Source of the DNA: Candidatus Krumholzibacteriia bacterium
GTDB lineage: Bacteria > Krumholzibacteriota > Krumholzibacteriia > Krumholzibacteriales > Krumholzibacteriaceae
Length of the DNA stretch: 46,102 nucleotides
Direction: 5' to 3'
NCBI GenBank assembly: GCA_025453655.1
Contig: JALOPX010000006.1
Span: forward strand, 1 to 46,102
Positions within the stretch are counted from its first letter, which is position 1. Each line of letters begins with the position of its first letter. This document shows, piece after piece, positions 15,453-24,815 of the stretch. The translations under genes and the position numbers were made by a program. The notes under the pieces are model-generated. The model was given only the letters and a program-made list of their open reading frames with translations, was not told where the DNA came from and made no database searches.

Positions 15453-16648
15453 TGGAGAAGGGGCTCAGGATAATCTTCGCGGGCGGAGGCACCGGCGGGC
15501 ACGTCTACCCGGCGCTCGCCGTGGCCGAGGCTTTCGCGGCGCGCCACGACCGTTTCGAGGCGCTTTTCACCGGGACCAGGGCCGGCCTCGAGGCGAAGGT
15601 GGTCCCGGAGGCGGGGCACAGGATCGTTTTCATCTCCTCGCGCGGCGTCAGGGGGCGCGGATTTACGGGAAAGATCGGCACGATGTTCAGGCTGGCGGCC
15701 GGCATTGTCGAATCCTCCGTGATAATCGCGCGGTTCAAGCCCGATCTCGTTTTCGGCTCGGGAGGATATGCAAGCGCGGCCACCGTCATGGCCGCCGCGA
15801 TCCTCGGGCGCAGGATCGTGATTCAGGAGCAGAATTCGGTGCCGGGCCTCGCGAACAGGGTTCTGGCACGGCGAGCCGAGAGGGTCTACATAGGGTTCAA
15901 AGAGGCCGCCGTCCGTTTCGGCGGCCGCAAGGGAGTCGTCTTCACCGGCAATCCGCTCAGGCGCGGCATCGCCCGGATAGCCGGCCCCGGCGCGCGCTCT
16001 CCCGAGAGCAGGCGGGAGGCGAGGAGGATCTTCGGGCTGTCAGGCGACAAGCCCGTTCTTCTGGTGTTCGGCGGCAGCCAGGGCGCGCGGACTCTCAACA
16101 GGGCCGCCGCCGGCTACCTGCTCTCGGATGAAAGGGTCCAGGGGATCATTCAGACGGGACGGAAGGACTTTGCGGAGATGAAGAGCCTGCTTGAGCCCGC
16201 GGGGGCGAGGGTTTTCCTCGCCGAGTACATATCCAACATCGACAGCGCGTACATGGCCGCCGACGCGGCCCTTGCCCGTTCGGGCGCCCTCAGCTGCGCC
16301 GAACTGACGGCGGTCGGCCTGCCCTGCGTACTCGTCCCCTATCCCTTCTCGGCGGACGACCACCAGGCCGGAAACGCGGGCGCGCTCGTAGGCGCCGGAG
16401 GCGCCGTGATGATAAGTGACCGCGATCTCGACGAAAACTCCCTCGGCCGCGCGCTGGCAGGGATGATTCACGATCCGTCGGCCCTTTCGAGGATGGGCGA
16501 ATCGCTCCGGACGCTGCATGTCGGCGATTCCGCCGAAATAATAGCGCGGGATATCGAGGATCTTTTGGGCATTCCCGGCCGTTCCGGCCGGGACGCAGGG
16601 CGCACGGAGGCGTGCGGCCGCGTGGAAGGAACGTGCGATGCTCGGTAA
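15452..16648 (+). CDS. murG: UDP-GlcNAc:lipid I GlcNAc transferase MurG
   Basis: A GT28 enzyme of 398 residues that makes lipid II at the inner face of the cytoplasmic membrane. The glycine-rich N-terminus is IIFAGGGTGGHVYPALAVAE; FKPDLVFGSGGYAS and IVIQEQNSVPGLANR follow; the donor domain has LLVFGGSQGARTLN, ADAALARSGALSCAEL and PYPFSADDHQAGNA. ATG 15452 overlaps the ftsW stop (TGATG) with GGAGAAGGAAA upstream; TTG 15425 in the track is less likely. The last 25 residues are a poorly conserved tail that overlaps murC by 11 bases. Confidence 0.97.
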   Translation: MEKGLRIIFAGGGTGGHVYPALAVAEAFAARHDRFEALFTGTRAGLEAKVVPEAGHRIVFISSRGVRGRGFTGKIGTMFRLAAGIVESSVIIARFKPDLVFGSGGYASAATVMAAAILGRRIVIQEQNSVPGLANRVLARRAERVYIGFKEAAVRFGGRKGVVFTGNPLRRGIARIAGPGARSPESRREARRIFGLSGDKPVLLVFGGSQGARTLNRAAAGYLLSDERVQGIIQTGRKDFAEMKSLLEPAGARVFLAEYISNIDSAYMAADAALARSGALSCAELTAVGLPCVLVPYPFSADDHQAGNAGALVGAGGAVMISDRDLDENSLGRALAGMIHDPSALSRMGESLRTLHVGDSAEIIARDIEDLLGIPGRSGRDAGRTEACGRVEGTCDAR

Positions 16649-18011
16649 GGTGAAACATGTGCATTTCGTCGGAATCGGCGGAATCGGCATGAGCGGGATA
16701 GCCGAGGTGCTCCTGAACCTCGGGTTCGAGGTGAGCGGATCGGATATCGAGGAGAGCTCCATCACGGACAACCTCTCGTCCCTCGGGGCGAGGATAAGCA
16801 GGGGGCACATGGCGGAGAATATCGAGGGGGCGGATATCGTGGTCGTCTCGTCGGCCGTATCTCCTTCGAACCCGGAGGTGGCGGCGGCCGCCGCCGCGGG
16901 GATACCGGTGATCCCGCGCTCCGACATGCTCGGCGAACTGATGAGGATGAGGACCGGCATCGCCGTCGCGGGGGCCCACGGGAAAACCACGACCACCTCG
17001 CTCGCCGGCGTCGTGCTTCAGGAAGCGGGGCTCGACCCCACGATCATCGTAGGGGGGAAATTGAAAAGCCTCGACACGAACGCGAGGCTCGGCGAAGGCG
17101 AATTTCTCGTCGCCGAGGTCGACGAGAGCGACGGCAATTTCGTCCGGCTTTCCCCCGCCGTGGCGATTATAACGAACATAGACGCGGAGCATCTCGATTT
17201 CTACGGAAGCCTCGAGAGAATCCAGGACGCGTTCACGCGGTTCGCGCGGCAGGTGCCGTTCAACGGGGCGGTGATCTGCTGCCTCGACGATCCGAACGTC
17301 AGAAGCGTCATGCCGCGCATAGACCGCAGGATAATAACGTACGGATTCTCCGCCGAGGCGCACGTGCGCGGGGAGATCAGGGAGGAGTCCGTCGACGGCA
17401 CCACCTTCAGCGTCATCATCGGCGGGAAGGAAAAGGGCGAAATGTTCCTCAGGCTGCCGGGCAGGCATAACGTTCAGAACGCTCTCGGCGTCTGCGCCCT
17501 GGCCGACGAGCTAGGGATAGACCTCGCGATCGTCGGGAAGGCGTTTACCCGATTCAGCGGCGTCGGAAGGCGTTTCGAATTCAAGGGCGAAAGGGACGGC
17601 GTCGTGGTCATGGACGATTACGGGCACCATCCGACGGAGGTCAGGGCCGCAGTCGAAACGGCGCGACGGAGCTTCACCCGCAGGCTCGTGGTGGTGTTCC
17701 AGCCTCACAGGTACACCAGGACGCGCGACCTCCACCGGAGGTTCAACGAATGTTTTCTCATGGCGGACGAGGTCTTCATAACCGACGTGTACGCGGCCGG
17801 CGAACGCCCCATCCCCGGGGTCACCGGCGAGCTCATCTGCAGAAGCGCCCTCAAGGGGGGAGTGAAGAAGCTGACTTACATCCCGGCCTGGGATGACCTT
17901 CGTGTCGCGGTTTACGGGAGCCTCCGGCCGGGGGATCTTCTTCTGACTCTCGGAGCGGGCAATATCTTCAGGCTCGGCGAGGAATTTTTAAAAGGAAAGG
18001 GCGAGGAATGA
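16638..18011 (+). CDS. murC: UDP-MurNAc:L-alanine ligase MurC
   Basis: A 457-residue Mur ligase adding the first amino acid to UDP-MurNAc. It has the N-terminal VHFVGIGGIGMSGIAEVLL, the ATP loop VAGAHGKTTTTSLAG, VAEVDESDGNFVRL, ITNIDAEHLDFYGS, and the C-terminal MDDYGHHPTEVRAAVET and FQPHRYTRTRDL, the last two being specific to MurC. It sits after murG as in many dcw clusters, but the usual followers murB and ddl are absent; the stop overlaps ftsQ (ATGA). Confidence 0.97.
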   Translation: MLGKVKHVHFVGIGGIGMSGIAEVLLNLGFEVSGSDIEESSITDNLSSLGARISRGHMAENIEGADIVVVSSAVSPSNPEVAAAAAAGIPVIPRSDMLGELMRMRTGIAVAGAHGKTTTTSLAGVVLQEAGLDPTIIVGGKLKSLDTNARLGEGEFLVAEVDESDGNFVRLSPAVAIITNIDAEHLDFYGSLERIQDAFTRFARQVPFNGAVICCLDDPNVRSVMPRIDRRIITYGFSAEAHVRGEIREESVDGTTFSVIIGGKEKGEMFLRLPGRHNVQNALGVCALADELGIDLAIVGKAFTRFSGVGRRFEFKGERDGVVVMDDYGHHPTEVRAAVETARRSFTRRLVVVFQPHRYTRTRDLHRRFNECFLMADEVFITDVYAAGERPIPGVTGELICRSALKGGVKKLTYIPAWDDLRVAVYGSLRPGDLLLTLGAGNIFRLGEEFLKGKGEE

Positions 18012-18766
18012 GATTATCGAGGCGTGGCGGGGCGAACCCGGCGGCGGAACGAGCGCCGAAAAGGATTCGCGTAATGCGGATAGCGGCGGTTTCGCTGGCC
18101 GTGGCGGCGGTATCCGGCGCCGCGTGGGTATTCTTTTTCACGACCGCCTTCGAGCTCAGGGAGATCAGGCTGAACGGCGGAAGGTACATGCCCGAGGATT
18201 CCCTGAGCGCCGTTCTCAGGACGCACCTCGGCAGCAACATATACACTCTTCCCCATTCCAGGCTTGAAAGGGAGCTGAAGGCGTTTCCCGAGGTGGCCCG
18301 CGTCACGTTCCGCCGGCGCCCGCTTCACGGGCTCGATTGTTACGTGGAGGAGAGGGTGCCAGTGGCGCTGATAAACCTCGAGACCATCTTCGGCGTCGAC
18401 GCCGGAGGCGTGGTGCTTCCCCTGAGGTCGGGCCCCTGGGACGTGGACCTGCCCCTCATAACGGGCATAAGCAGCGACGAGGCAAAAACGGAAAAGGGCG
18501 CGAGGATGATACAAAGATCGATGGAGATCCTCCAGCTCCTCAAGGATTTCGATTTTTCCCCGGCCGAGCTCCTCTCCGAAATACACGTGGAGGACTCCGA
18601 CGTGATCCTGGTCCTGCTCGACGGCGGCACGTCGATACAGATGGGGACCGGGGATTACGAGGAGAAGGTGCGAAAGCTGAGAACCGTGTACGGATCCCTG
18701 CGCGACGAGGAGTCGTTCCCGGGATTCATAGACCTGAGGTTTGAACGGCAGGTCGTCATTCGCTGA
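18008..18766 (+). CDS. ftsQ: Cell-division protein FtsQ/DivIB
   Basis: A 252-residue bitopic protein: a basic cytosolic N-terminus of about 20 residues, one membrane helix (IAAVSLAVAAVSGAAWVFFF), then a POTRA domain (FELREIRLNGGRYMPEDSL, SRLERELKAFPEVARVTFRR) and the FtsQ beta domain (VDAGGVVLPL, then ILVLLDGGTSIQMGTGDYEEKVRKL). It recruits FtsL/FtsB and regulates FtsWI. ATG 18008 overlaps murC. Divergent in sequence, as usual for FtsQ, but topology and position before ftsA are decisive. Confidence 0.9.
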   Translation: MRLSRRGGANPAAERAPKRIRVMRIAAVSLAVAAVSGAAWVFFFTTAFELREIRLNGGRYMPEDSLSAVLRTHLGSNIYTLPHSRLERELKAFPEVARVTFRRRPLHGLDCYVEERVPVALINLETIFGVDAGGVVLPLRSGPWDVDLPLITGISSDEAKTEKGARMIQRSMEILQLLKDFDFSPAELLSEIHVEDSDVILVLLDGGTSIQMGTGDYEEKVRKLRTVYGSLRDEESFPGFIDLRFERQVVIR

Positions 18767-18773
18767 TTGCCGG

Positions 18774-18783
18774 AAGGAGGTGA
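18774..18783 (+). promoter_or_regulatory. Full-consensus Shine-Dalgarno for ftsA
   Basis: AAGGAGGTGA is a ten-base complement of the 16S rRNA 3' end, ten bases before ATG 18794. It decides the ftsA start over TTG 18767 and marks independent, strong translation of ftsA in a cluster where most genes rely on overlap coupling. Confidence 0.7.
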
Positions 18784-18793
18784 TTCGCGGGTT

Positions 18794-20020
18794 ATGCAAC
18801 CGGAATTCATAGTGAGCCTTGACCTGGGAACCACGAAAGTGGCCGCCGCGGTGGGGGAATTCAGCGACGGCGGGATGAAGATAACGGGGGCCGCGAGCCT
18901 GCCTTCGGACGGAGTCAAAAAAGGGATGGTCGTGGACATGGAGGCCGCGGCCGCGTGCGTCGGCATGGCCCTCGAGAAGGCGGGCCGGATGGCCGACGTG
19001 GAGATACAGGGGGTGTGCGCGGGGTTTTCGGGCCCCGAGGTAAGGAGCATAAACAGCAGAGGCGTCATTTCCCTTCCCGACGGCAGGCTCGAGGTTACGG
19101 CGGCCGACGTCAGGAAGGTGATAGATTCGGCGGGGAACGTGGTGCTTCCCGGCGACATGGAGATCGTGGACACGGCCGTCCTGGATTTCACGGTCGACAA
19201 GAACCGGGGCATAAAGGATCCGGTCGGGATGGCGGGATCGCGTCTCGGCGTCGAGGTGCACCTCGTGACCGCCCAGGCCGCCGGCGTCGAGAACTTCGTC
19301 AGGATGCTGGAAAAGATCGGCGTCGACGCGCTCAATCTCGTTTTCCAGCCCCTCGCCTGCGCCCACTCCGTGCTGACCCGGGAGGACATGGAATCGGGCT
19401 GCCTCCTCATAGACATAGGCGGAGGGATAACCGATTTCGCGCTGTTCCACGGCGGGTGCGTCAGGGCCAGCGGAGTCATACCGGTAGGCGGGGCCAACAT
19501 CTCCAGGGATCTGGCCATCGGCCTGAGGATCCCTGAGTCGGCGGCCGAGGAGATAAAGCTCCGGTACGGGCTGGCGCTCGAATCGCTCGCGGGGGAGGAC
19601 GAGACGGTGATGCTCCCGGGAGCCCACGGGAACAGCGGGGGCGAGGTCCGGAAAAAGATCATCGCGGCGATAATAGAGCCGAGATGCGAGGAGATTTTCA
19701 GCATGATCAAGTCGTCCGTTTCGGCGACGGACTGGTTCAAGTCGATCGGGGCGGGGGTGGTTCTGACCGGCGGGGGGTCGAGGATAATGGGGATGAAGAG
19801 CGTCGCTTCGCAGGTCTTCGGCCTTCCAGCGAGGAAGGGGACGCCGGACGGGCTGGGCGGCATCCCCGGGATAACCGCCGATGAAAGCTGGAGCGCCGCG
19901 GTGGGCCTGCTCCTCTTCGAGAGCGACAGGTTCGGCAGGCTGGAGAGGTTGAAAAGCCCCGGCCGGCCGCTCGGATGGATGTTCGACAGGTTGAGAAGAA
20001 TAGCTAGTTTATTTCTGTAG
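18794..20020 (+). CDS. ftsA: Cell-division protein FtsA
   Basis: A 408-residue actin-like ATPase that tethers FtsZ to the membrane. The phosphate-1 loop is VSLDLGTTKVAAAVGE; the 1C/SHS2 insertion follows (residues about 85-165); phosphate-2 is LLIDIGGGITDFALF; the adenosine motif is VVLTGGGSRIMGM. The last residues, LGWMFDRLRRIASLFL, form an amphipathic helix, the membrane-targeting sequence of the family. The track starts at TTG 18767, but ATG 18794 carries the consensus SD. It lies 30 bases upstream of ftsZ. Confidence 0.96.
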   Translation: MQPEFIVSLDLGTTKVAAAVGEFSDGGMKITGAASLPSDGVKKGMVVDMEAAAACVGMALEKAGRMADVEIQGVCAGFSGPEVRSINSRGVISLPDGRLEVTAADVRKVIDSAGNVVLPGDMEIVDTAVLDFTVDKNRGIKDPVGMAGSRLGVEVHLVTAQAAGVENFVRMLEKIGVDALNLVFQPLACAHSVLTREDMESGCLLIDIGGGITDFALFHGGCVRASGVIPVGGANISRDLAIGLRIPESAAEEIKLRYGLALESLAGEDETVMLPGAHGNSGGEVRKKIIAAIIEPRCEEIFSMIKSSVSATDWFKSIGAGVVLTGGGSRIMGMKSVASQVFGLPARKGTPDGLGGIPGITADESWSAAVGLLLFESDRFGRLERLKSPGRPLGWMFDRLRRIASLFL

Positions 20021-20050
20021 AATAACCGTATGGAAGAAAGGGGAAGCAAG

Positions 20051-21199
20051 ATGCGGTTTGAATTCGATGAAATCAGCGAACTGGCCCGCCTGAGGGTCGT
20101 GGGAGTCGGAGGAGCGGGGGGAAACGCCGTCAACCGGATGATTGCCGCCGGCCTCCAGGGAGTGGAATTCGTCGCCGTCAACACCGACGCGCAGGTGCTC
20201 GAACTCTCCCTCGCGCACAAGAAGATGCAGATCGGCGGGAGGCTCACGAAGGGCCTCGGTTCCGGCGGGAGGCCGGAGGTCGGGAGAAAGGCGGTCGAGG
20301 AGGACTCCGACCTCATAAAGGAGATGCTCAACGGAGCCGACATGGTATTCGTCACGGCCGGAATGGGCGGAGGAACCGGAACCGGCGCGAGCCCCTTCGT
20401 GGCGAGGATAGCCCGCGAGATGGGCGCCCTGACCGTCGGGATCGTGACCAGGCCCTTCAGCTTCGAGGGCAAGAGAAGGGAGATGCAGGCGCTGGAGGGG
20501 ATCGAGCAGCTCAAGAACGAGGTCGACACGCTCATAGTGATACAGAACGACAGGCTCCTCTCCCTCGTGCCGTCCGATATGCCCCTTACGAAAGCCTTTT
20601 CGAAGGCCGACGAGGTGCTTCACCACGCCACCAAGGGGATATCAGACCTCGTCATGACGCCGGGTCTCATAAATCTTGACTTTGCCGACGTTCGCTCTAT
20701 CATGAGCGGCATGGGCGGGGCCCTCATGGGCACCGGAACGGCGGAGGGCGAGAACCGGGCGGTCGAGGCGGCGAGGATAGCGCTCAGCAGCCCGCTCCTC
20801 GAGGACGTTTCGATCAGGGGCGCCAAGGGAGTGCTGGTCAACATCACCGGCGACTCGAACATGACCCTTCATGAGGTGTCCCAGGCGACGGCCATCATCA
20901 GCGAGGAAGCCGGAGAGGACGCGAACGTCATATTCGGCGCGGTCATAAATGAGGAATGCTCCGACAGCATCAACGTCACGGTCATCGCGACCGGTTTCGA
21001 GCCGGGGGCCCGGGAGATAGTGCCCAGGATGAGGGTGCGCGAAAAGGCGCAGGAACGGTTCGAGGTCGAGAAAATGATTGAAACGGCGCCGCCCGCGCCG
21101 CGGTTCAACGGATTCGAAGGACTGGATCTCGTCGGCGTCGGCTGCGTGAGCGAACCGAACCTCGAGATCCCGACATTCCTGAGGAAACAGCTGGATTAA
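20051..21199 (+). CDS. ftsZ: Cell-division GTPase FtsZ
   Basis: A 382-residue tubulin homologue. Seen: [16 protein letters not shown] at the N-terminus, AVNTDAQVL, the tubulin signature [13 protein letters not shown], the synergy-loop region [11 protein letters not shown], and the conserved C-terminal peptide [10 protein letters not shown], which binds FtsA. The linker before that peptide is short (about 40 residues). ATG 20051 has GAAAGGGG seven bases upstream; ATG 20030 would add seven residues and is possible. It forms the Z ring and ends the dcw cluster. Confidence 0.98.
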   Translation: MRFEFDEISELARLRVVGVGGAGGNAVNRMIAAGLQGVEFVAVNTDAQVLELSLAHKKMQIGGRLTKGLGSGGRPEVGRKAVEEDSDLIKEMLNGADMVFVTAGMGGGTGTGASPFVARIAREMGALTVGIVTRPFSFEGKRREMQALEGIEQLKNEVDTLIVIQNDRLLSLVPSDMPLTKAFSKADEVLHHATKGISDLVMTPGLINLDFADVRSIMSGMGGALMGTGTAEGENRAVEAARIALSSPLLEDVSIRGAKGVLVNITGDSNMTLHEVSQATAIISEEAGEDANVIFGAVINEECSDSINVTVIATGFEPGAREIVPRMRVREKAQERFEVEKMIETAPPAPRFNGFEGLDLVGVGCVSEPNLEIPTFLRKQLD

Positions 21200-21215
21200 A
21201 CGCCGGGAGAAGCAT

Positions 21216-22856
21216 TTGTCGGTCTGGGGAAGATTGTTCGGGGTGGAAAGGAACACCGATTACGAGATCGGCATCAGGTATTTCAACGAGGGAAGGTACG
21301 ACCTGGCCGTCGAGCAGTTCGAGCGCGCGGTGAGCAGGGTCGGATCGAGCGACCCGGTTTACGCCCTCGGGATGTTCTACGCCGCCGAATCGCACGTTCA
21401 TCTCGGCACGGCGCTTTTTCACGCCGGCGACCTCGACGGGGCCTTCGAGCATTTCAGCGTGGCGATCAGGGAGAATCCGACCTACCCGGACCTGTATTAC
21501 CGCATGGGGGTGATCTACCACAGCCGCGGGAAACTGGGCGACGCGGTCGAAATGCTCGAGAGGGCCGTGGAACTGAACGAAAGCTACTTCGAGGCGGTCT
21601 GCTACCTCGGGATAATCCTGTTCGAGAAGGGGGACAGGGAAAGGGCCGACGCGGTCTTCGCGAGGGCCCTCGAACTGGGGTCCGGCAATCCGAACCCGAT
21701 CAGCAAGTTCCTGAGCGAGCACATGGCCGGCAGGGAAACCGAAATCCCCCCCCTCGCGAAGATACGCGAATTCGTGAAAACCGACACCGAGTTCGAGATG
21801 TGCGTCAGGGAGGGGATCGAGGCTTTCAACACGGGGGATTTCACCCTTGCGGCGGGCGCCTTCTCGGGGGCCGCGCGAATACATCCTGACTACCCCGACG
21901 TCAGGTTCAAGCTTGGACTGGCCCTGCTGCGCGACGGCAGGCGCGGTGAGGCGAGGAAGGAGTTCGAGGCCGCGCTGGGCGTCAACAAGGAATACACGGA
22001 AGCGAGGTTCTATCTCGGGGTCGCGTACCTCGACGACAGGATGTTCAGGGAGGCGCTGCCGCATTTCGAAATCGCGGCGGCGGAGCGCCCCGGCTACGCC
22101 GACCTTCAATGCTATCTCGGATCGACCCTTTTCTACCTCGGTGAGCACGACAAGGCGAAAACCGCGCTCGAAAAGACGCTCGAAATATCCCCCGGTTATT
22201 CGAGGGCCCAGTACTACTACGGGCTTCTTCTCTACCAGACGGGGGAGAAACAGAGGGCCGTGGATTACCTGACGAGCGGGATACACGGCAACGACAAGCC
22301 GGATGACGCCGATATAAGCGTGGCGCTGGTCCACCTCAGGGAGGGGAATCTCGAGGAGGCGATGAGGGTGCTGAGGGAAATCATCGACGTCGGCGGCGAA
22401 AGCGCCGACGCGCTGTATTTCATCGGCGAGGTATACGTGCATATGGGAATGGAGAAGGAGGCGGAGGAATTCTTCAGGAGGTCCCTCCGGATCAACGGCC
22501 GCTTCATAAGGGCGAGGGAGAAACTCGCCATGCTGCTGATAAGGCGGGGGGAATACCAGGAGGCGGAGAAGCTCCTGGATTCCAACGGCGACGATTTTGC
22601 CGACCTCTACAAGATAATGGGCGATATTCAGTTCTACAAGGGCGACCTGGACGCAGCCGAAGCCTGCTACAGAAAAAGCCTGGATGTGAATTCCGAGTAC
22701 GGCGAAGCGTTGATTTCGCTTGCCCTGACGATGAGGCAGAAGGGGATGGACGACAAGGCTGAATCCATCCTTCACAGGCTCGTGGAGATCGATCCCGGAA
22801 ATCTCGTCGCGAGAAATCTTATCGCCGACGGCTTTTCCGGCTTCGATGCGGGATGA
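21216..22856 (+). CDS. Tetratricopeptide-repeat protein
   Basis: A 546-residue protein made almost wholly of TPR-like helix pairs, about 12 copies, for example YYRMGVIYHSRGKLGDAVEM and VRFKLGLALLRDGRRGEARK. No signal peptide or membrane helix is apparent, so it is likely cytosolic. The TTG start at 21216 lies 16 bases after ftsZ, suggesting cotranscription with the division genes. TPR proteins serve as protein-binding scaffolds; the partner is unknown. There is no catalytic domain. Confidence 0.85.
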   Translation: MSVWGRLFGVERNTDYEIGIRYFNEGRYDLAVEQFERAVSRVGSSDPVYALGMFYAAESHVHLGTALFHAGDLDGAFEHFSVAIRENPTYPDLYYRMGVIYHSRGKLGDAVEMLERAVELNESYFEAVCYLGIILFEKGDRERADAVFARALELGSGNPNPISKFLSEHMAGRETEIPPLAKIREFVKTDTEFEMCVREGIEAFNTGDFTLAAGAFSGAARIHPDYPDVRFKLGLALLRDGRRGEARKEFEAALGVNKEYTEARFYLGVAYLDDRMFREALPHFEIAAAERPGYADLQCYLGSTLFYLGEHDKAKTALEKTLEISPGYSRAQYYYGLLLYQTGEKQRAVDYLTSGIHGNDKPDDADISVALVHLREGNLEEAMRVLREIIDVGGESADALYFIGEVYVHMGMEKEAEEFFRRSLRINGRFIRAREKLAMLLIRRGEYQEAEKLLDSNGDDFADLYKIMGDIQFYKGDLDAAEACYRKSLDVNSEYGEALISLALTMRQKGMDDKAESILHRLVEIDPGNLVARNLIADGFSGFDAG

Positions 22857-22874
22857 TATCACGGAAAGGCCGCG

Positions 22875-24428
22875 TTGACTGCTTCCCGAAAAAAATCTTC
22901 CTCCCAGGGCAAACCCCGCGAGACATTCCTTGAGACGTTCCCACGGCCGCAGAGGCATGCAAGGGCCCTGTTCGCCGGATACCCCGCCGCATATTCCGTC
23001 GCGATGTCGAACCTCGGGTTCCATTTCATTTACGGCGCCCTGGCGCGGAGCGGCCGGTTCAACGTCGAAAGATTCTTCAGCGACACCTCGCCCATGACTT
23101 TCGAAAGCGGGAGGCCGATCGGCGACGCCTTCGCCCTCCTGTTCTCCGTGTCGTATGAGGAGGATTATCTCGGTCTCGTGCGCATCCTGATCGATTCCGG
23201 GATCGAGCCGCTGAGGGAGAAAAGGAGGGGCGCGCCCCTGGTGATCGCGGGAGGGCCCGCGGTAAGCTCCAATCCGCTTCCCCTCTCCGATATTATCGAC
23301 GTCGCGGTGCTGGGCGAGGGGGAAGAGGCGGCAAAGATCCTCGCGGACCTTCTGGACGAGGCGCCGGACGGCGGCGGGGCGGCACTTCCGGCGCGCCTTG
23401 CCGGGCTCGACGGTTTTTTCCTCCCCGGGGTGGAAGGGGCGCGGGCCGCTTTCTCAGGGGAAAGGCGCAGGGACGTCTTCCCGAAGTCCGTGATAATCAC
23501 CCCCGACACCGTTTTCTCAGACACGATGCTCTTCGAGACCGGAAGGGGGTGCGCCGGCTCCTGCGGATTCTGCCTTGCCACGGCGTTATACAGGCCGCTG
23601 CGATTCGTGTCGCCGGAGTCTGTGGAAAAGGCCCTGGACGAATTGAAGGCGCCGGTCGGCAAGGCGGGGCTCGTCAGCACCGCCGTTACCGCCCACCCGC
23701 GCTTTTCCGAACTGGTCGAACTTTTCCTTCAAAGGGGGATTTCCCTCGGGTTCAGCTCGATCAGCGCCTCCGGGCTTGACGAAACGGACGCGAGGCTCGT
23801 GGCGCGCGCCGGGACGCGGAGCGTAAGCCTCGCTCCGGAATCGGGGAGCGAGGAGCTGAGGATCAGGCTTGGCAAGAATGTCCCGGATCAGGCATATTTC
23901 AACGCGGTGCGCGTCCTCTCCGAAAGCGGGATAAGGAATATCGGGCTGTATTTCCTGACCGGATACCCGGGGGAGGACGAGGGCGCGTTCGAGAAGACCG
24001 CCGTTTTCCTGGAGGGTATCAGGCGCTCGGCCGGGAGAGCGTCGCTGACTCTCAGCGTCAACGCCATGGTGCCGAAACCCTGGACGCCGCTGCAGCATTA
24101 TGCGATGCCGGGAGAGGGCGTTCTCCGGGCCCGCATGGAAAAGATGAGAGCGATCGGCAGGAAGGCCCGGATCGAGTGCCGCGTCAAGCCGCTTCGCTCC
24201 TCGATGAGACAGGCCCTGCTTTCGGTCGGGGGAAGGGAGATCGGGGCGGCGCTCGTCATGTATCTGTCCGGCGGAGTCTCCTGGAAAAAGGCGCTTCTAC
24301 TCAGCGGGGCCGACCCGGAACTTCCCTTCAGGGAGCGCGGGATCGACGGCGATCTTCCATGGTCCGCGATAGAAGGCCCGTGCGGCGGAGCGCAGCTGCT
24401 CGAACGGTACAGGAGGATGACGATCTGA
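22875..24428 (+). CDS. Radical SAM protein with N-terminal B12-binding-like domain
   Basis: A 517-residue protein starting at TTG 22875. The N-terminal part (FAGYPAAYSVAMSNLGFHFI, then PLVIAGGPAVSSNPLPLSD and VAVLGEGEEA) resembles the cobalamin-binding-like domain of radical SAM proteins such as the TIGR03960 type. The cluster motif is GRGCAGSCGFCLA (CxxxCxxC, about residues 222-229), binding a 4Fe-4S centre and SAM. Then come LAPESGSEELR and NIGLYFLTGYPGE. The reaction is not known; the best guess is an uncharacterised modification enzyme. Eighteen bases separate it from the TPR gene. No intrinsic terminator for the + strand was seen behind it. Confidence 0.8.
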   Translation: MTASRKKSSSQGKPRETFLETFPRPQRHARALFAGYPAAYSVAMSNLGFHFIYGALARSGRFNVERFFSDTSPMTFESGRPIGDAFALLFSVSYEEDYLGLVRILIDSGIEPLREKRRGAPLVIAGGPAVSSNPLPLSDIIDVAVLGEGEEAAKILADLLDEAPDGGGAALPARLAGLDGFFLPGVEGARAAFSGERRRDVFPKSVIITPDTVFSDTMLFETGRGCAGSCGFCLATALYRPLRFVSPESVEKALDELKAPVGKAGLVSTAVTAHPRFSELVELFLQRGISLGFSSISASGLDETDARLVARAGTRSVSLAPESGSEELRIRLGKNVPDQAYFNAVRVLSESGIRNIGLYFLTGYPGEDEGAFEKTAVFLEGIRRSAGRASLTLSVNAMVPKPWTPLQHYAMPGEGVLRARMEKMRAIGRKARIECRVKPLRSSMRQALLSVGGREIGAALVMYLSGGVSWKKALLLSGADPELPFRERGIDGDLPWSAIEGPCGGAQLLERYRRMTI

Positions 24429-24483
24429 AGCCGCCCCGCGGGGATGGCGGCCGGCCGGGCGGAGGCAGGAGGCGCGGCGAAAT

Positions 24484-24513
24484 GAAAAAGACCGGGAAAC
24501 TGTTTTCCCGGTC
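24484..24513 (-). terminator. Intrinsic terminator of rpmB
   Basis: A 10-base perfect stem (GACCGGGAAA / TTTCCCGGTC, 24490-24499 and 24504-24513) with a four-base loop. On the - strand it is followed by TTTTT (AAAAA at 24485-24489 on the + strand). It lies about 40 bases after the rpmB stop. Confidence 0.85.
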
Positions 24514-24553
24514 CCGGCAGGCTCAAAAAGGAACAAGCCTCATGAAACTATGT

Positions 24554-24745
24554 CTAAAGAACCTTTTTTGCCTTTCCACCCTTGATGCAACGGGCGCAGA
24601 CCCAGCTCTTCCTGATTCCTTCCTTCGTCTCGATGCGAATCTTCTGAAGATTGGGAAGCCAGCGCCGTTTCGTAAGGTTATGGGCGTGGCTCACCGTGTG
24701 CCCCGTCATGGGCTTCTTTCCACATATAACGCATTCCTTGCTCAT
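24554..24745 (-). CDS. rpmB: 50S ribosomal protein L28
   Basis: A 63-residue basic protein with L28 features: [32 protein letters not shown] and VCARC near the C-terminus. Cys5, Cys8, Cys50 and Cys53 form the zinc-binding C+ version of L28. SD GGAGG (24752-24756 on the + strand reads CCTCC) lies about seven bases upstream of ATG. It is a single-gene unit on the - strand, with its own promoter and terminator, between radical SAM and recG genes. Confidence 0.97.
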   Translation of the reverse strand: MSKECVICGKKPMTGHTVSHAHNLTKRRWLPNLQKIRIETKEGIRKSWVCARCIKGGKAKKVL

Positions 24746-24775
24746 CGTTATCCTCCGTATATCGACAAAAGATTC

Positions 24776-24781
24776 TATAAT
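24776..24781 (+). promoter_or_regulatory. Possible recG -10 box
   Basis: A perfect TATAAT at 24776-24781, 34 bases before the recG ATG, giving a leader of about 28 bases. No good -35 lies at 16-18 bases upstream, so this is a weak call. It overlaps the rpmB -10 box on the opposite strand. Confidence 0.35.
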
Positions 24782-24807
24782 GTAGATGATATAACCGGCA
24801 TTTGCAA
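24779..24807 (-). promoter_or_regulatory. Promoter of rpmB
   Basis: On the - strand TTGCAA (24802-24807) is followed by 17 bases and TACATT (24779-24784). It would start transcription near 24772, leaving a short leader with the SD. It overlaps the recG promoter region. Confidence 0.5.
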
Positions 24808-24815
24808 GTGTTTTT

